Assembly: GCA_022843405.1 (NCBI GenBank)
Contig: JALHNQ010000014.1
Coordinates: 1 to 64,000 of the forward strand
Source: Methylocystis sp.
GTDB lineage: Bacteria; Pseudomonadota; Alphaproteobacteria; Rhizobiales; Beijerinckiaceae
DNA length: 64,000 bases
Direction of reading: 5' to 3'
A model generated the notes under the pieces. It was given only the letters and a program-made list of their open reading frames with translations. It was not told the origin of the DNA and searched no databases. A program made the position numbers and the translations under genes. Of the stretch, positions 1 to 9,259 are shown piece by piece (the stretch's first letter is position 1; every line of letters starts with the position of its first letter).

Positions 1-282
1 GCTGTATCAATCATGCATGCTCTTCTTATTGAAGCCTGGTTGCGCCCCTCTCATTCAATCAGCGCACGTCCTCATTCACCCTCATTCTACCATTAAAGTT
101 TGCGCATTCTACTCAATTCGATTATCGTCCCGCGCGTGCGCATCTTGAACCTCAGCAGCGATCGCGGTAATAAGAAAGCGGGCGACGCTTCCTTGGCGAA
201 GGATGACTCGCGCCGAAATCAAAGGGGCTATTTACCGTTCGGCCTTAGACATTGTCCATCGGGCTGATGTCGGGACCACGCG
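1..282. other. Upstream region without a recognised gene
   Basis: No credible coding sequence is seen on either strand. The first 130 bases are less GC-rich than the neighbouring genes and hold three copies of CTCATTC at 50-56, 71-77 and 81-87. It presumably carries the promoter of the phosphatase gene that starts at 283, but no convincing -35/-10 pair was found. Confidence 0.5.
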
Positions 283-1182
283 ATGATCGATCTCCATTCC
301 CATATTCTGCCAGGAATTGACGACGGCGCCCCTGACCTCGGCGTCGCGCTCGAAATGGCGCGTATCGCGGTCGCTAATGGCGTGGTCGTCCAGGCCTGCA
401 CGCCGCATATCTTCCCGGGACTGTTCGACAATTCGGGACCTCAAATTCGACTTGCGGCGCAGGAGCTGCAGCGCCATCTGGACGAGCGGGGTATTCCGCT
501 GCGGCTCGTCACCGGCGCTGACGTTCATGTCGTTCCAAATATGGTCAAGGGATTGCAAGCGGGCGAAATCCTTTCGCTCGCCGACACAAGATATGTGCTG
601 GTCGAACCGCCGCATCACGTGGCGCCCCCGCGACTGGAGCATTTTTTCTTCGAATTGCTCGTCGCGGGCTATGTGCCCATTCTGACTCATCCCGAAAGGC
701 TGACCTGGATCGAGACGCGCTACGAGACAATCGTTCAATTGTTTCGCGCCGGCGTCTGGATGCAGGTCACGGCCGGCGCATTGACCGGCGCTTTTGGACG
801 AAGACCCAAATATTGGGCCGAACGCATGTTGAGCGAAGCGCTGGTGCATATATTGGCGTCGGACGCGCATGGCGCGCGTCGCCGGCCGCCCGACCTCGCG
901 GAGGGCCGCGCGGCAGCGGCGAAATGGCTTGGCGAGGAAGAGGCCGAGCAGCTTGTCTCTCTACGCCCACGCGCGATTTTGGAAAACGCCGCGCCATCCG
1001 CCGTGCGCGCCCCCGCCGGCGCTTCATCTATGAGCCCTGAATTCGGAAAACCCGGTCTCGAACCGGAAATTCGTTCCGCCGACTCAAGGTTCCCTTGGCT
1101 GGGCGCGCGAAATAGCGGCAAGCCGCAGGCAGGCCGCAACAATGAATCCAGCCTGTCCGCATGGTTTGGACGATTTTTCTGA
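283..1182 (+). CDS. CpsB/YwqE-type PHP-domain tyrosine-protein phosphatase
   Basis: This is a metal-dependent phosphatase of the polymerase/histidinol phosphatase (PHP) fold. The family removes phosphate from tyrosines of bacterial BY-kinases that control capsule or exopolysaccharide export. The protein is 299 residues. The N terminus has the HSHILPGIDDG metal-binding motif (His5, His7), followed by TPHIFPG, a THPERL motif near residue 150 and SDAHG near residue 205, which together form the metal centre. The family core is about 250 residues; the last 45 residues here are low-complexity and not conserved in my knowledge. A BY-kinase occurs at 57198-59519, far away. The nearer partner may lie outside the left edge of the window. 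Function is inferred from family. Confidence 0.88.
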   Translation: MIDLHSHILPGIDDGAPDLGVALEMARIAVANGVVVQACTPHIFPGLFDNSGPQIRLAAQELQRHLDERGIPLRLVTGADVHVVPNMVKGLQAGEILSLADTRYVLVEPPHHVAPPRLEHFFFELLVAGYVPILTHPERLTWIETRYETIVQLFRAGVWMQVTAGALTGAFGRRPKYWAERMLSEALVHILASDAHGARRRPPDLAEGRAAAAKWLGEEEAEQLVSLRPRAILENAAPSAVRAPAGASSMSPEFGKPGLEPEIRSADSRFPWLGARNSGKPQAGRNNESSLSAWFGRFF

Positions 1183-1239
1183 CGCAGGAACAAAGCGCGC
1201 TGCAACCGGCGTGCTCCGGCGTCCCGTTGCGCCGCGCGC

Positions 1240-2667
1240 CTATTCCTCCAGCGCGCCTTCTTCATTGACCGCATGCGCCAGGCCGGCCGTCGCCAATAGA
1301 CCGGCGACGCTGACGGCGACCATGACCGCGACGACGCCGACAAGCCCCCAGGCGTCCTGCAGTTGTGGCACGACGAAAGTGCCGAACGCCGCGCCGATCT
1401 TGGCGCAGGCTGCCGCAAAGCCGCTCGCCGAAGCGCGGATCGCGGTTGGAAACAGAGTCGGCGCGAGCGTGAAGGTCGTGGCGTTCGGTCCGGCGTTCAT
1501 CGCAAAATTGAACAGCATGAAGCCGCCGATGACGAAAGCGAGATGGGCCTTCGCGCCATCGTCGGTCATCGCCGCGAACAGCAGCAGCAGCATGCCGAGC
1601 GCCATGCCGCTGAAGCCCGCGACCTGCATGGTGATCCGGCCATAGCGCGGAACCGCGAAGAGGCTCGCCACAAAGCCGATGACGAGAAATGCGTCGACGA
1701 CAGCGCTGCCTTCCGCATCGGCGAAATCAGCCGCGATCGCTCCCGTCTTGACGTCGCCAAAATGCATCGCGCCGAGAATGACCGGCGTGAACAGGCCGAC
1801 GCCATAGGTTGCGACATCCATCAGCATCCAGGGCAGGGAGACGAGCATTGTGCGCGCGCGATTGGCTTGGGTGAACAGCGCCAGATAGCCGACGTCCCGC
1901 ACATGCGGCGTCACGCCCGGCCTCGGCGCCGGGACGGCGATCGATTCTGCGCCCAGATTTGCAGGTTTCTCGCCGAACTCGATCGACAAGGTCTTAAGCA
2001 GCGCCATCGCCTCGCCGATGCGTCCCTGCGCCGCCAGCCAGCGCACGCTTTCCGGCGCCCATAGGCGCGTCGCCAGGAACAACAGCGCGATCGCGCCGCC
2101 TGCGCCAAACAGCAGCCGCCAGTCGTCCGTCGACGGCCGCAGCTTCAAGATCGCGAGTCCGGCGAGCGCCGCCGCCGCCATGCCGACCGACTGCAAGGCG
2201 ATCGTTGCGACGGTCATTCTGTTGCGCGCCTTGCGGGGCATCAGCTCCGATACGTAAGAGCCGCTTGTCGGGAAATCCATGCCGACGCCGACGCCAAGAA
2301 GAAACTGCGAGAGTAGAATGAAGCGGACGTTCGCCGCCGCTGCGCCGATAAAGAATGCGAGGGCGATGATCGCCATGTCGGCGATGAATGTGCGCTTGCG
2401 GCCGAATCTGTCCGCGCTTAACCCGCCGATCGCCGCTCCCACAACCGCGCCGAGCACTAGAGCCGACCCGATGAGGCCGACGAAAAGCGGGCTGATCGCG
2501 AATTCGCTCTTGAGCAGCGGCAGCGCGACGCCGAGCCCCGATACCGAAAAACCGTCGAGGAACGCGCCGCCGCTCGCCGCGAACCAATAGGCGTAATGGC
2601 GCCACGTCATCGGCGCTTCGTCGAGCGCCGAAAAGACCGAAGCGGCGACCGCTGGCGAGGCCGTCAC
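1240..2667 (-). CDS. MFS transporter, sugar/aromatic acid porter type
   Basis: This is a 475-residue major facilitator with about 12 predicted membrane segments. The loop between segments 2 and 3 carries the signature ADRFGRKR (residues 85-92), and PESVRWL near residue 209 before the central loop is typical of the sugar-porter/aromatic acid:H+ symporter branch. The substrate cannot be told from sequence. The start is GTG, overlapping the stop of the upstream kinase gene as GTGA, with a GGAAGGGAG ribosome-binding site; this indicates translational coupling. It is the last gene of a cluster with a P-type H+-ATPase and PPK2, so a proton-coupled uptake role would fit the context, but that is inference. 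Confidence 0.88.
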   Translation of the reverse strand: MTASPAVAASVFSALDEAPMTWRHYAYWFAASGGAFLDGFSVSGLGVALPLLKSEFAISPLFVGLIGSALVLGAVVGAAIGGLSADRFGRKRTFIADMAIIALAFFIGAAAANVRFILLSQFLLGVGVGMDFPTSGSYVSELMPRKARNRMTVATIALQSVGMAAAALAGLAILKLRPSTDDWRLLFGAGGAIALLFLATRLWAPESVRWLAAQGRIGEAMALLKTLSIEFGEKPANLGAESIAVPAPRPGVTPHVRDVGYLALFTQANRARTMLVSLPWMLMDVATYGVGLFTPVILGAMHFGDVKTGAIAADFADAEGSAVVDAFLVIGFVASLFAVPRYGRITMQVAGFSGMALGMLLLLFAAMTDDGAKAHLAFVIGGFMLFNFAMNAGPNATTFTLAPTLFPTAIRASASGFAAACAKIGAAFGTFVVPQLQDAWGLVGVVAVMVAVSVAGLLATAGLAHAVNEEGALEE

Positions 2668-3518
2668 CGCGCCTTGCTCCCTTCCGCTTCGATTTTGGCT
2701 TGATGATAAAGTTTGCGAATCTCTTCGATGTCAACAGTCGGCTTCGGCAGCTTCAGATCGAGATTGTCGAGCGCATCGGCGATGATGCTCGACACCGCCA
2801 GATTGCGAAACCATTTGTGGTTCGACGGGATGACGAACCAGGGCGCATGTTCGGTCGAGCAGCGCGACAAGGCGGCCTCAAAGGCCTTGATGTAATCGTC
2901 CCATTTCTCGCGCTCGGAATAATCGCTCGCGCTGATCTTCCACTGATGCGCCGGATCGTCGAGCCGCTCCTTGAAGCGCTTGAGCTGCTCCTCCTTCGAG
3001 ATGTAGAGGAAAAATTTCAACACCGTCGTCTTGTTCTCGACAGCGAGCTGCTTCTCCCATTCATTGATGAAGTCGTAGCGCGGCTTCCAGACTTCCTTGG
3101 GCGCGAGTTTGTGCACGCGCACGACAAGCACGTCTTCGTAATGCGAGCGATTGAAGATCGACACGTAGCCGCGACGCGGCGCATGCGGGTGAACGCGCCA
3201 CAGGAAATCATGCTCTTGTTCTTCGGGAGTCGGCTGCTTGAACCCCGTCACCTGCACGCCCTGCGGGTCCATGGCGCTGATGACATGCCAGCATGTGCCG
3301 TCCTTGCCGGCGCTGTCGATGCCCTGCAAGACGATCAGCAAGGAATGCGTGCGGTCGGCGTAGAGTTTGCGTTGCAGTTCGGTGATGCGCGCCAGATTGC
3401 GCTGTAGCTCCTGCGCCGCTTCCGCGCCATTGCCGAAATCGCCATGGAACCCCGGATCGATCGATCCAAGATCGACATTCGATCCCGGATCGACTCGGAG
3501 CTTCTTGAGGAAATTCAT
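2664..3518 (-). CDS. Polyphosphate kinase 2 family protein (PPK2)
   Basis: PPK2 enzymes transfer phosphate between inorganic polyphosphate and nucleotides. The protein is 284 residues, the usual length of a single-domain PPK2. It shows the Walker A loop GIDSAGKDGT (residues 67-75), the motif HDFLWRVHPH (103-112) and FNRSHYEDV (122-130) of the lid and Walker B region. The combination GFK-PT-E-HDFLWR resembles class III PPK2 enzymes, which can act on AMP and ADP; that class assignment is tentative. An upstream TTG at 3554 would add 12 residues, but ATG at 3518 is preceded by a strong AAGGAGG and is preferred. The gene sits 33 bases after the H+-ATPase gene and overlaps the MFS gene. Confidence 0.93.
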   Translation of the reverse strand: MNFLKKLRVDPGSNVDLGSIDPGFHGDFGNGAEAAQELQRNLARITELQRKLYADRTHSLLIVLQGIDSAGKDGTCWHVISAMDPQGVQVTGFKQPTPEEQEHDFLWRVHPHAPRRGYVSIFNRSHYEDVLVVRVHKLAPKEVWKPRYDFINEWEKQLAVENKTTVLKFFLYISKEEQLKRFKERLDDPAHQWKISASDYSEREKWDDYIKAFEAALSRCSTEHAPWFVIPSNHKWFRNLAVSSIIADALDNLDLKLPKPTVDIEEIRKLYHQAKIEAEGSKAR

Positions 3519-3550
3519 GTGCGCCGCCTCCTTCGTCCCGTCGCTCTCCG

Positions 3551-6112
3551 TCAACCGGCGAGAGCGACGCCGCCGGCCTTCAGGTCTTTGTCGCGCTTGT
3601 CAGCCAGACGCCAATAAATGATCTTTACAATTTCCGCCGCGACGACCCAGAGCAGGCAGTAAAGCCACACGCCGACGATCGCCGCGCCGGGGACGGCGTC
3701 GACGCCGACGCCGTAGAGGCAGAGCAGCACCGCCGCGACCTGTGTCGCCGCAATCGCCCAGAACAGCCTTGCGCTCGGATAGGGCGGCGCAAAAATCGCC
3801 TTCTTCGTCCGCACGCTGAACAGCAGCAGATGGCCGCCGACGGCAAGCTGCAGGAACAGCAGAGTCTGAAGCTGGCCGGGATCGATCGGGATGATCGCCT
3901 GCAGCGAATCGTCGAGCGTCCAGCGCATGCCGATCAGCAGGAAACCGAAAGTCTCGGCCACTGCAAGCAGTCCCATCAGCGAAGAAAAAATGAAGATGCG
4001 ATGCATGTCCCATCTCACCGGCTGCGGCGCGACCGGGACATTATCATAGGCGATGGTCATGATCGGAATGTCGTCGAGGAGGGCGAGCGCGACGATCATG
4101 ATCGCGGTCAGCGGCTGAAAATCCAGGAAAACGATTGAGGCGACGACGACGATCATGATGTCGAGCGTCATGGCGATGCGGTAGTGGATGTAGCTTTCAA
4201 TGCGCTGGAAAATCTGGCGCGACACGCGGATCGCATTGACGATGGTCGAAAGTCCCGGCGCCGTGAGGATCAACGCCGCGGCGCTGCGCGCGGCGTCGGT
4301 CGCGCCGCTGACGGCGATGCCGCAATCCGCTTGTTTGAGCGCCGGCGCGTCATTGACGCCGTCGCCGGTCATCGCGACGATGTGGCCGACCGACTGCAGC
4401 GCTTTGACGATCTCATATTTATGCTCCGGGAACACTCTGCCGAATCCGTCGGCGCGCTCCACCGTTTCGACGACGCTGCGCGGCAAGGCGTCGGCCTTAG
4501 CGCCGCCTTTGAAGACGTCGCTGGCGACGAGCAGATGCGCGCCCATGCCGAGCTGGGCGGCGATCTCGTCGCCGATGGCGACGTCGTCGCCGGTCACCAT
4601 CTTGACGTTGAGGCCGAGCGCGCGCGCCCTCGCGATCGTCTCCTTGGCGTCGGCGCGCGGCGGATCCATGAGCGAGATCAGTCCGACGAGCGCCCATTTG
4701 GCGCCGTCTTCCGACATTGCGACGCCCAGCGCGCGCTGGCCCTTGGCGGCGAGCGCAGCGACGTCGTTGTGATAGCGCTGCAGCGTTTGCGAATCGGGTC
4801 TGACGAGCGCGGAGATCGCTTGCGGCGCCCCTTTCGCGTAATGACGGATGCTGCCAGCGGCGTCGGCGACGGTCGAAATCGTGCGTTTGCTGACGGGATC
4901 GAACGGCGTAAAGGCTTTCTGCTTGAAGCCGTCGAGCGCGTTATGCGCCGGCAGCGCGGCCATCACCGCGAGGTCGATGGCGTCTTCGCTGCTTCTTTGG
5001 GTCGCCAACACGGCGAAGAGCAGCACGTCGTCGCTCTTGAAGCCGCCGTAGGGAATGGCGTTTTGCACCGTGAGCCGGTTCATCGTCAGCGTGCCGGTCT
5101 TGTCGCTGCACAGCACATCGACTCCGGCAAGCTCCTCGATCGCGCTGAGGCGCGATACAATCGCCTTCTGCAAGGAGAGCGTGTAGGCGCCGATCGCCAT
5201 CGTCACGGACATGACCGCCGGCAGCGCGACCGGAATTGAAGCGATCAGCAGCACCAGCACATATTGGGCGATGGAGCCGACGCGATCCCAGCGCCAGATG
5301 TCCGGCGCGATGACTTCCCGATAAAGCTGCGCGCCGACGAGAACCAGCGCCAGCAAAAAGGCGAGCAGCAGCAGAAAATCGCCGACCTGCGTTACCGCGC
5401 GCTGCGAATGCGAAACCGCGCCGGCGGCGCCGACAAGCTTGGCGGTGCGGCCGAAGAAGGTGCGATCGCCGGTCGCCGTCACCACGCCGGTCATCGCGCC
5501 CTGCTTGGCGATTGCGCCGGAATAGGCGTCGTCGCCGATCTTCTTGGAGACCGGCAGCGATTCGCCGGTGAGCGCCGCCTGGTCGCAGCTCAAATAGTCG
5601 CCTTCAATGAGCAACAGATCGGCCGGGATGATCTGTCCCGCGGCGACGCTGACGATATCTCCCGGCGTCAGTTCGGCGGCGGCGATCGTCGTCCAAGCGC
5701 CGTCGCGCAAGACGCGCGCGCGGGGCGCAAGGTTTTTCTTCAACGCCGCGAGCGCGTTCGCGGCCTTGTTGTCCTGCCAGAAGCCGACGACGGCGTTATA
5801 GATAAGAAGGCCTGTGACGACGCCGAAATCCGGCCAGTCCTGGCGCAGGCCGGAAATCAGCGCAGCGGCTTCGATGAGGAACGGCAGCGGTCCCCAGAAA
5901 TATTTCAGGAGACGGCGCCATTTGCTTTCGGTTGTGTCCTCGATCGCGTTGCGGCCATATTCGGCGAGGCGCCGCGCCGCTTCGGCCGACGTGAGGCCTT
6001 TCTCGGTCGCCTTCAGCGCCTCGAGGCGCTGCGCGATTTTCACCTGCGTCGGGTCCAGGGAAAACGCTGGCGAAGCTTGGCCTGCCGACGAATTCGCGCT
6101 GGCGTCCGGCAT
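3551..6112 (-). CDS. Plasma-membrane proton-efflux P-type ATPase
   Basis: This is an 853-residue P-type ATPase of the P3A (H+-ATPase) group, related to fungal and plant plasma-membrane proton pumps. It uses ATP to expel protons across the inner membrane. Visible landmarks are TGES (182-185) in the actuator domain, IPVALPAV (293-300) in membrane segment 4, the phosphorylation motif DKTGT with Asp337, and GDGVNDAPA in the hinge near residue 590. About ten membrane helices are expected. The N-terminal 40 residues form the cation-ATPase N domain. The start ATG at 6112 has a GGGAGAGAG ribosome-binding site. PPK2 and an MFS transporter follow on the same strand, suggesting one transcript. Confidence 0.94.
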   Translation of the reverse strand: MPDASANSSAGQASPAFSLDPTQVKIAQRLEALKATEKGLTSAEAARRLAEYGRNAIEDTTESKWRRLLKYFWGPLPFLIEAAALISGLRQDWPDFGVVTGLLIYNAVVGFWQDNKAANALAALKKNLAPRARVLRDGAWTTIAAAELTPGDIVSVAAGQIIPADLLLIEGDYLSCDQAALTGESLPVSKKIGDDAYSGAIAKQGAMTGVVTATGDRTFFGRTAKLVGAAGAVSHSQRAVTQVGDFLLLLAFLLALVLVGAQLYREVIAPDIWRWDRVGSIAQYVLVLLIASIPVALPAVMSVTMAIGAYTLSLQKAIVSRLSAIEELAGVDVLCSDKTGTLTMNRLTVQNAIPYGGFKSDDVLLFAVLATQRSSEDAIDLAVMAALPAHNALDGFKQKAFTPFDPVSKRTISTVADAAGSIRHYAKGAPQAISALVRPDSQTLQRYHNDVAALAAKGQRALGVAMSEDGAKWALVGLISLMDPPRADAKETIARARALGLNVKMVTGDDVAIGDEIAAQLGMGAHLLVASDVFKGGAKADALPRSVVETVERADGFGRVFPEHKYEIVKALQSVGHIVAMTGDGVNDAPALKQADCGIAVSGATDAARSAAALILTAPGLSTIVNAIRVSRQIFQRIESYIHYRIAMTLDIMIVVVASIVFLDFQPLTAIMIVALALLDDIPIMTIAYDNVPVAPQPVRWDMHRIFIFSSLMGLLAVAETFGFLLIGMRWTLDDSLQAIIPIDPGQLQTLLFLQLAVGGHLLLFSVRTKKAIFAPPYPSARLFWAIAATQVAAVLLCLYGVGVDAVPGAAIVGVWLYCLLWVVAAEIVKIIYWRLADKRDKDLKAGGVALAG

Positions 6113-6232
6113 GCTCTCTCTCCCACAGCATCTGCGTCAAAATATCGGCGCCGATGTTACGGCGTGATCCGGCGCGCGCCAATAGCGCTGCAGAAAACGG
6201 CGCGCGCTGAGTCAAAACCGACCTTGCGCAAA

Positions 6233-7423
6233 CTATTCGACGGCTGCGCAGGCGACGCCGTCGTCCGACGCGCCGGCGACGTTATCCTTGACGATCTTCT
6301 CCGCATGCGCCTTCGCATCTGCGAGATCCTTGTCGTAGACATTGGTCAGATATTCGTTCGCCGTAGTCTTCACGATTGATTTGTTCGGCGATTGCCGCGG
6401 CCCCGAGACGTCGATCGAAGCGGTGGCGGACAGACCGGGACGCAAGGGCTGTTTCTCCAGTTCGTCCGGTTGCAAAGCGATTCGCACTGGAATGCGCTGA
6501 ACGATGCGAATGAAATTGCCGACCGCATTATCGGGAGCAAGAGTCGCGAAGACGGCGCCGGAGCCGGGAACAAGCCCAGCCACTTCGCCGTGATAGATCT
6601 GTTTCGATCCATAAAGGTCGACGGTGATGATCGCCGGCTGCCCGGGACGAACCCTGGCCATTCGGTTTTCCCACAGATTCGCTTCCACCCAGAGATGGTC
6701 CAGCGGCACGATGTTGAGAATCGGATCTCCGGGACGCATCCGATCGCCGACCTGGACGCGGCGTTTGGCGACATAGCCGCTCGCCGGCGCGCGAATGTTC
6801 TGGCGCGCGAATTCAATGTAGGCGTCGTAGTATTTGGCTTTGGCGGCCTCGACGTCGGGATGGTTCATGCGAGTCACGCCGCCGACGCGCGCCTCGACCG
6901 CCTGATACTCCGCTTGCGCTTCTCGCAGATCGGCTTCCAGCGCGGCGAGCTGGTCCTCGGTGTTCTGCAGCACCTGCCGCGACGACGCGCCGCTCGCCGC
7001 CGCCTGCCGGTATCTTGCAAGATCGTGTCGCGTCTTGTCGCGAATCGCCGCGCGCGCGATGATTTTTTGGCAGACTTGGCGGCGCAGGGCATAGAGGGCG
7101 CCGACGGCGCGGACGGCGCGGCCGAGATCGGCTTCCGCCTGCGCGAGCGTCGCTCTGGCGCGCTGTCCGTCCAGGCGCACGAGCACCTCGTCTTTCTTCA
7201 CAAACTGGGTTTCTTCCACGAGAACGGCCGCGACGACTCCGGTCGCGTCGGCCTGCACGGGAATAATATTGCCGGCGACATAGGCGTTGTCCGTCGTCAC
7301 CCAGTCGCGCTCATAAAAAAACCATCGCAACAACGCGATCGCCGCGCCGGCCACGACCGCCGCAATGACGATCTTGAGCAGAAACTCTCTGCGGATGCGG
7401 ATGGTTTTGCGGGACAGCGGCAT
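6233..7423 (-). CDS. EmrA/HlyD-type membrane fusion protein
   Basis: This is a periplasmic adaptor (membrane fusion protein) of a tripartite efflux system. The protein is 396 residues. One membrane segment at residues 15-36 anchors it in the inner membrane. It is followed by TDNAYVAGN (44-52), a hallmark of EmrA-like adaptors, then a lipoyl half-motif, a coiled coil (about 85-180) and a second lipoyl half with a beta-barrel. The motif IVQRIPVRI near residue 310 is also typical of EmrA. The gene lies 38 bases downstream of an outer-membrane factor gene and is probably co-transcribed with it. The matching inner-membrane pump EmrB, normally the next gene, is missing; the H+-ATPase follows instead. 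Confidence 0.92.
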   Translation of the reverse strand: MPLSRKTIRIRREFLLKIVIAAVVAGAAIALLRWFFYERDWVTTDNAYVAGNIIPVQADATGVVAAVLVEETQFVKKDEVLVRLDGQRARATLAQAEADLGRAVRAVGALYALRRQVCQKIIARAAIRDKTRHDLARYRQAAASGASSRQVLQNTEDQLAALEADLREAQAEYQAVEARVGGVTRMNHPDVEAAKAKYYDAYIEFARQNIRAPASGYVAKRRVQVGDRMRPGDPILNIVPLDHLWVEANLWENRMARVRPGQPAIITVDLYGSKQIYHGEVAGLVPGSGAVFATLAPDNAVGNFIRIVQRIPVRIALQPDELEKQPLRPGLSATASIDVSGPRQSPNKSIVKTTANEYLTNVYDKDLADAKAHAEKIVKDNVAGASDDGVACAAVE

Positions 7424-7461
7424 CGACCGGGTTCGCGTTCTTCTATTTTGGAGTGAGGCGC

Positions 7462-9102
7462 TCAGCCGCCGCCGAGCGACTGGATCGCCTCGACGGCAGG
7501 CGTCAACGGGTCGGTTTCGGGCGCCGGCTTCGGCGCGTCGGGAGGCGGACCGCCGGCATAGCCGCCGCCGAGCGCCTGATAAAGATCCACAGCGGCGATA
7601 AATCTGTCGCCTTCGAGCGCGCGCTGCACGAAACCGGATTCGAGGAGATCGGCGCGCTGCGCGACGATTTCGCGGCGGTCTTTCAGACCGTCGCGCAGAC
7701 GCGCTTGCGCAAGGTCATATTGCGCGCGCGTCGCGTGAAGGTTGCGGCTTTGCGCTTCATATTCGACACAGGCGCGTTTTAGATTGGCGCTGGCGTCGGC
7801 GACCTGCTGCGCGGCCTGCAACAGAGTCTCATTATAGGAATCGACGGCCTGATCATAATCGGCGTGCTGCGCCTGCAGATTTCCGCTGAGCCGGCCGCCC
7901 TGAAAAACCGGCAGACGCAAGGTCGGCGCGACCACATAGCCGATCGCCGAAGGCGTGAAGAGATAGCCTGCGAGTTTGCTGATTTTCGTCGATGTCACCG
8001 AGCCCTCAAAGCCGCCTGTGATTGCAAGGTCGATTGAGGGCAGAAAAAGCGTCTTGGCGATGTGAACGCGAGCCGCCGCCGCTTCCGCGCGGCGCAGCGC
8101 GGCGGCGAGATCCGGGCGGTGGACGAGCAATTCGATGGGCAGGCTTCGCGGCAGCGGCGGCAAAGCCGGCGCCGGCGCGCGGCGGCCAGCGTAAAGGTTG
8201 CGTGTCGCGTCGGGTCCTTCGCCGATGAGCCGGGCGAGCGCGTCCTTCTGGAGCGTTAGAAGCGCCTCCGCAGCCGCTTCGCGCCGGACGGCGATTTCAA
8301 ATTCGGCGCGGGCGGTCTGCACCCCGTCCAATGAGTCGAGACCCGCGCGATAACGGGTTTCGGCAAGCGAAACCAAGTCGCGCCGCATCTGCGTCAAGGC
8401 TCTCGCCGCTTCGAGTTGGCGCGCCGCAGCATAGCCGCGCAGATAGGCGCGCGCGACCGACGCGGTCAGCAGCAGCCGCGCCTGTTCGAATTCGGCCTCC
8501 TGCGCCGCCGCCTCGCCGATCGCCGCATCGAGCAGCGCCCGGTTCTTCCGCCAGAAGTCCAGCTCATAGGTCAGCTGCAGCGGATTGATGAAGGCCATGG
8601 TCTTCTCCAATCCGCCCTGAGCCGGATTATAGGAGGCCACGACGCCATGCAGAGGATTGCGCGACTGACGCATGCCGAAGGTCGCCTGGACTTCCGGCAG
8701 GAGCCTCGCGCCGGCGACCTGCACCATCGCGTCCGCGCCGCGCAGCGCATCTTCGGCCCTTCTCAGACTCTGATTGTCGCGCAACGCCTTGTCGACGACG
8801 CTGTCGAGCTCGGGGCTGCGGAACGCGCGCCACCATTCTTCGCGCGGCCAGGCGGTGTCGCCGGCGACTTTGACCCCCGACCTTGCGAGCGTGCGCTCCA
8901 TGGCGGGGGGGCCGAGAAACTGCGCGCGTTCGTCTTGTGTGATCGGCCCGCAGGCGGCGAGAAGGAGCGCGAACGGGATTCCGCAAAAGAAACGTCTACG
9001 CCGCGCGCCGAGCTGACTCGCGCCGATCCGTCGGGCGACGATCAACCCGCGGCCGGGGCGCAGGCGGCACGGCGCAGGATGGGCTGCGGGCTGTTGGCGC
9101 AC
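7462..9102 (-). CDS. RND/EmrAB-type outer-membrane efflux lipoprotein (NodT/OprM family)
   Basis: This is a TolC-like outer-membrane factor. From the GTG at 9102 the protein is 546 residues. It carries a long N-terminal region, a lipobox LLLAACG with the lipidation Cys near residue 51, and two outer-membrane efflux domains with the long helical repeats that form the periplasmic tunnel. The start is uncertain: TTG at 9126, GTG at 9102 and TTG at 9045 are possible. GTG at 9102 is chosen because AGGAGC lies six bases upstream of it; TTG at 9045 would give a more ordinary signal peptide. The C terminus is extended and rich in Pro and Ala. The downstream emrA-like gene is its likely partner. Confidence 0.9.
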   Translation of the reverse strand: MRQQPAAHPAPCRLRPGRGLIVARRIGASQLGARRRRFFCGIPFALLLAACGPITQDERAQFLGPPAMERTLARSGVKVAGDTAWPREEWWRAFRSPELDSVVDKALRDNQSLRRAEDALRGADAMVQVAGARLLPEVQATFGMRQSRNPLHGVVASYNPAQGGLEKTMAFINPLQLTYELDFWRKNRALLDAAIGEAAAQEAEFEQARLLLTASVARAYLRGYAAARQLEAARALTQMRRDLVSLAETRYRAGLDSLDGVQTARAEFEIAVRREAAAEALLTLQKDALARLIGEGPDATRNLYAGRRAPAPALPPLPRSLPIELLVHRPDLAAALRRAEAAAARVHIAKTLFLPSIDLAITGGFEGSVTSTKISKLAGYLFTPSAIGYVVAPTLRLPVFQGGRLSGNLQAQHADYDQAVDSYNETLLQAAQQVADASANLKRACVEYEAQSRNLHATRAQYDLAQARLRDGLKDRREIVAQRADLLESGFVQRALEGDRFIAAVDLYQALGGGYAGGPPPDAPKPAPETDPLTPAVEAIQSLGGG

Positions 9103-9203
9103 GAGGACGCTCCTACACTGCGCCAACGGTCGGTGGACGCGGCGACGAGTTCGTAGGAGTCATCAGCCTTTCGGCGGTTATCGGGGGAACCCCATCCCCA
9201 TCC

Positions 9204-9220
9204 GTTAAAACTTAGTTTAC
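9204..9220. promoter_or_regulatory. Possible operator upstream of the efflux genes
   Basis: An imperfect inverted repeat, read on the minus strand as GTAAAC-TAA-GTTTTAAC, lies about 100 bases upstream of the outer-membrane factor start in a locally AT-rich patch. On the minus strand TTGACC (9238-9233) is 12 bases before it. A TetR- or MarR-type operator would be expected in such a place, but no regulator gene lies nearby. Weak evidence. Confidence 0.2.
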
Positions 9221-9259
9221 CAAAGCTCCGCCGGTCAATAAGTCCAGATCGCGCTCGCG

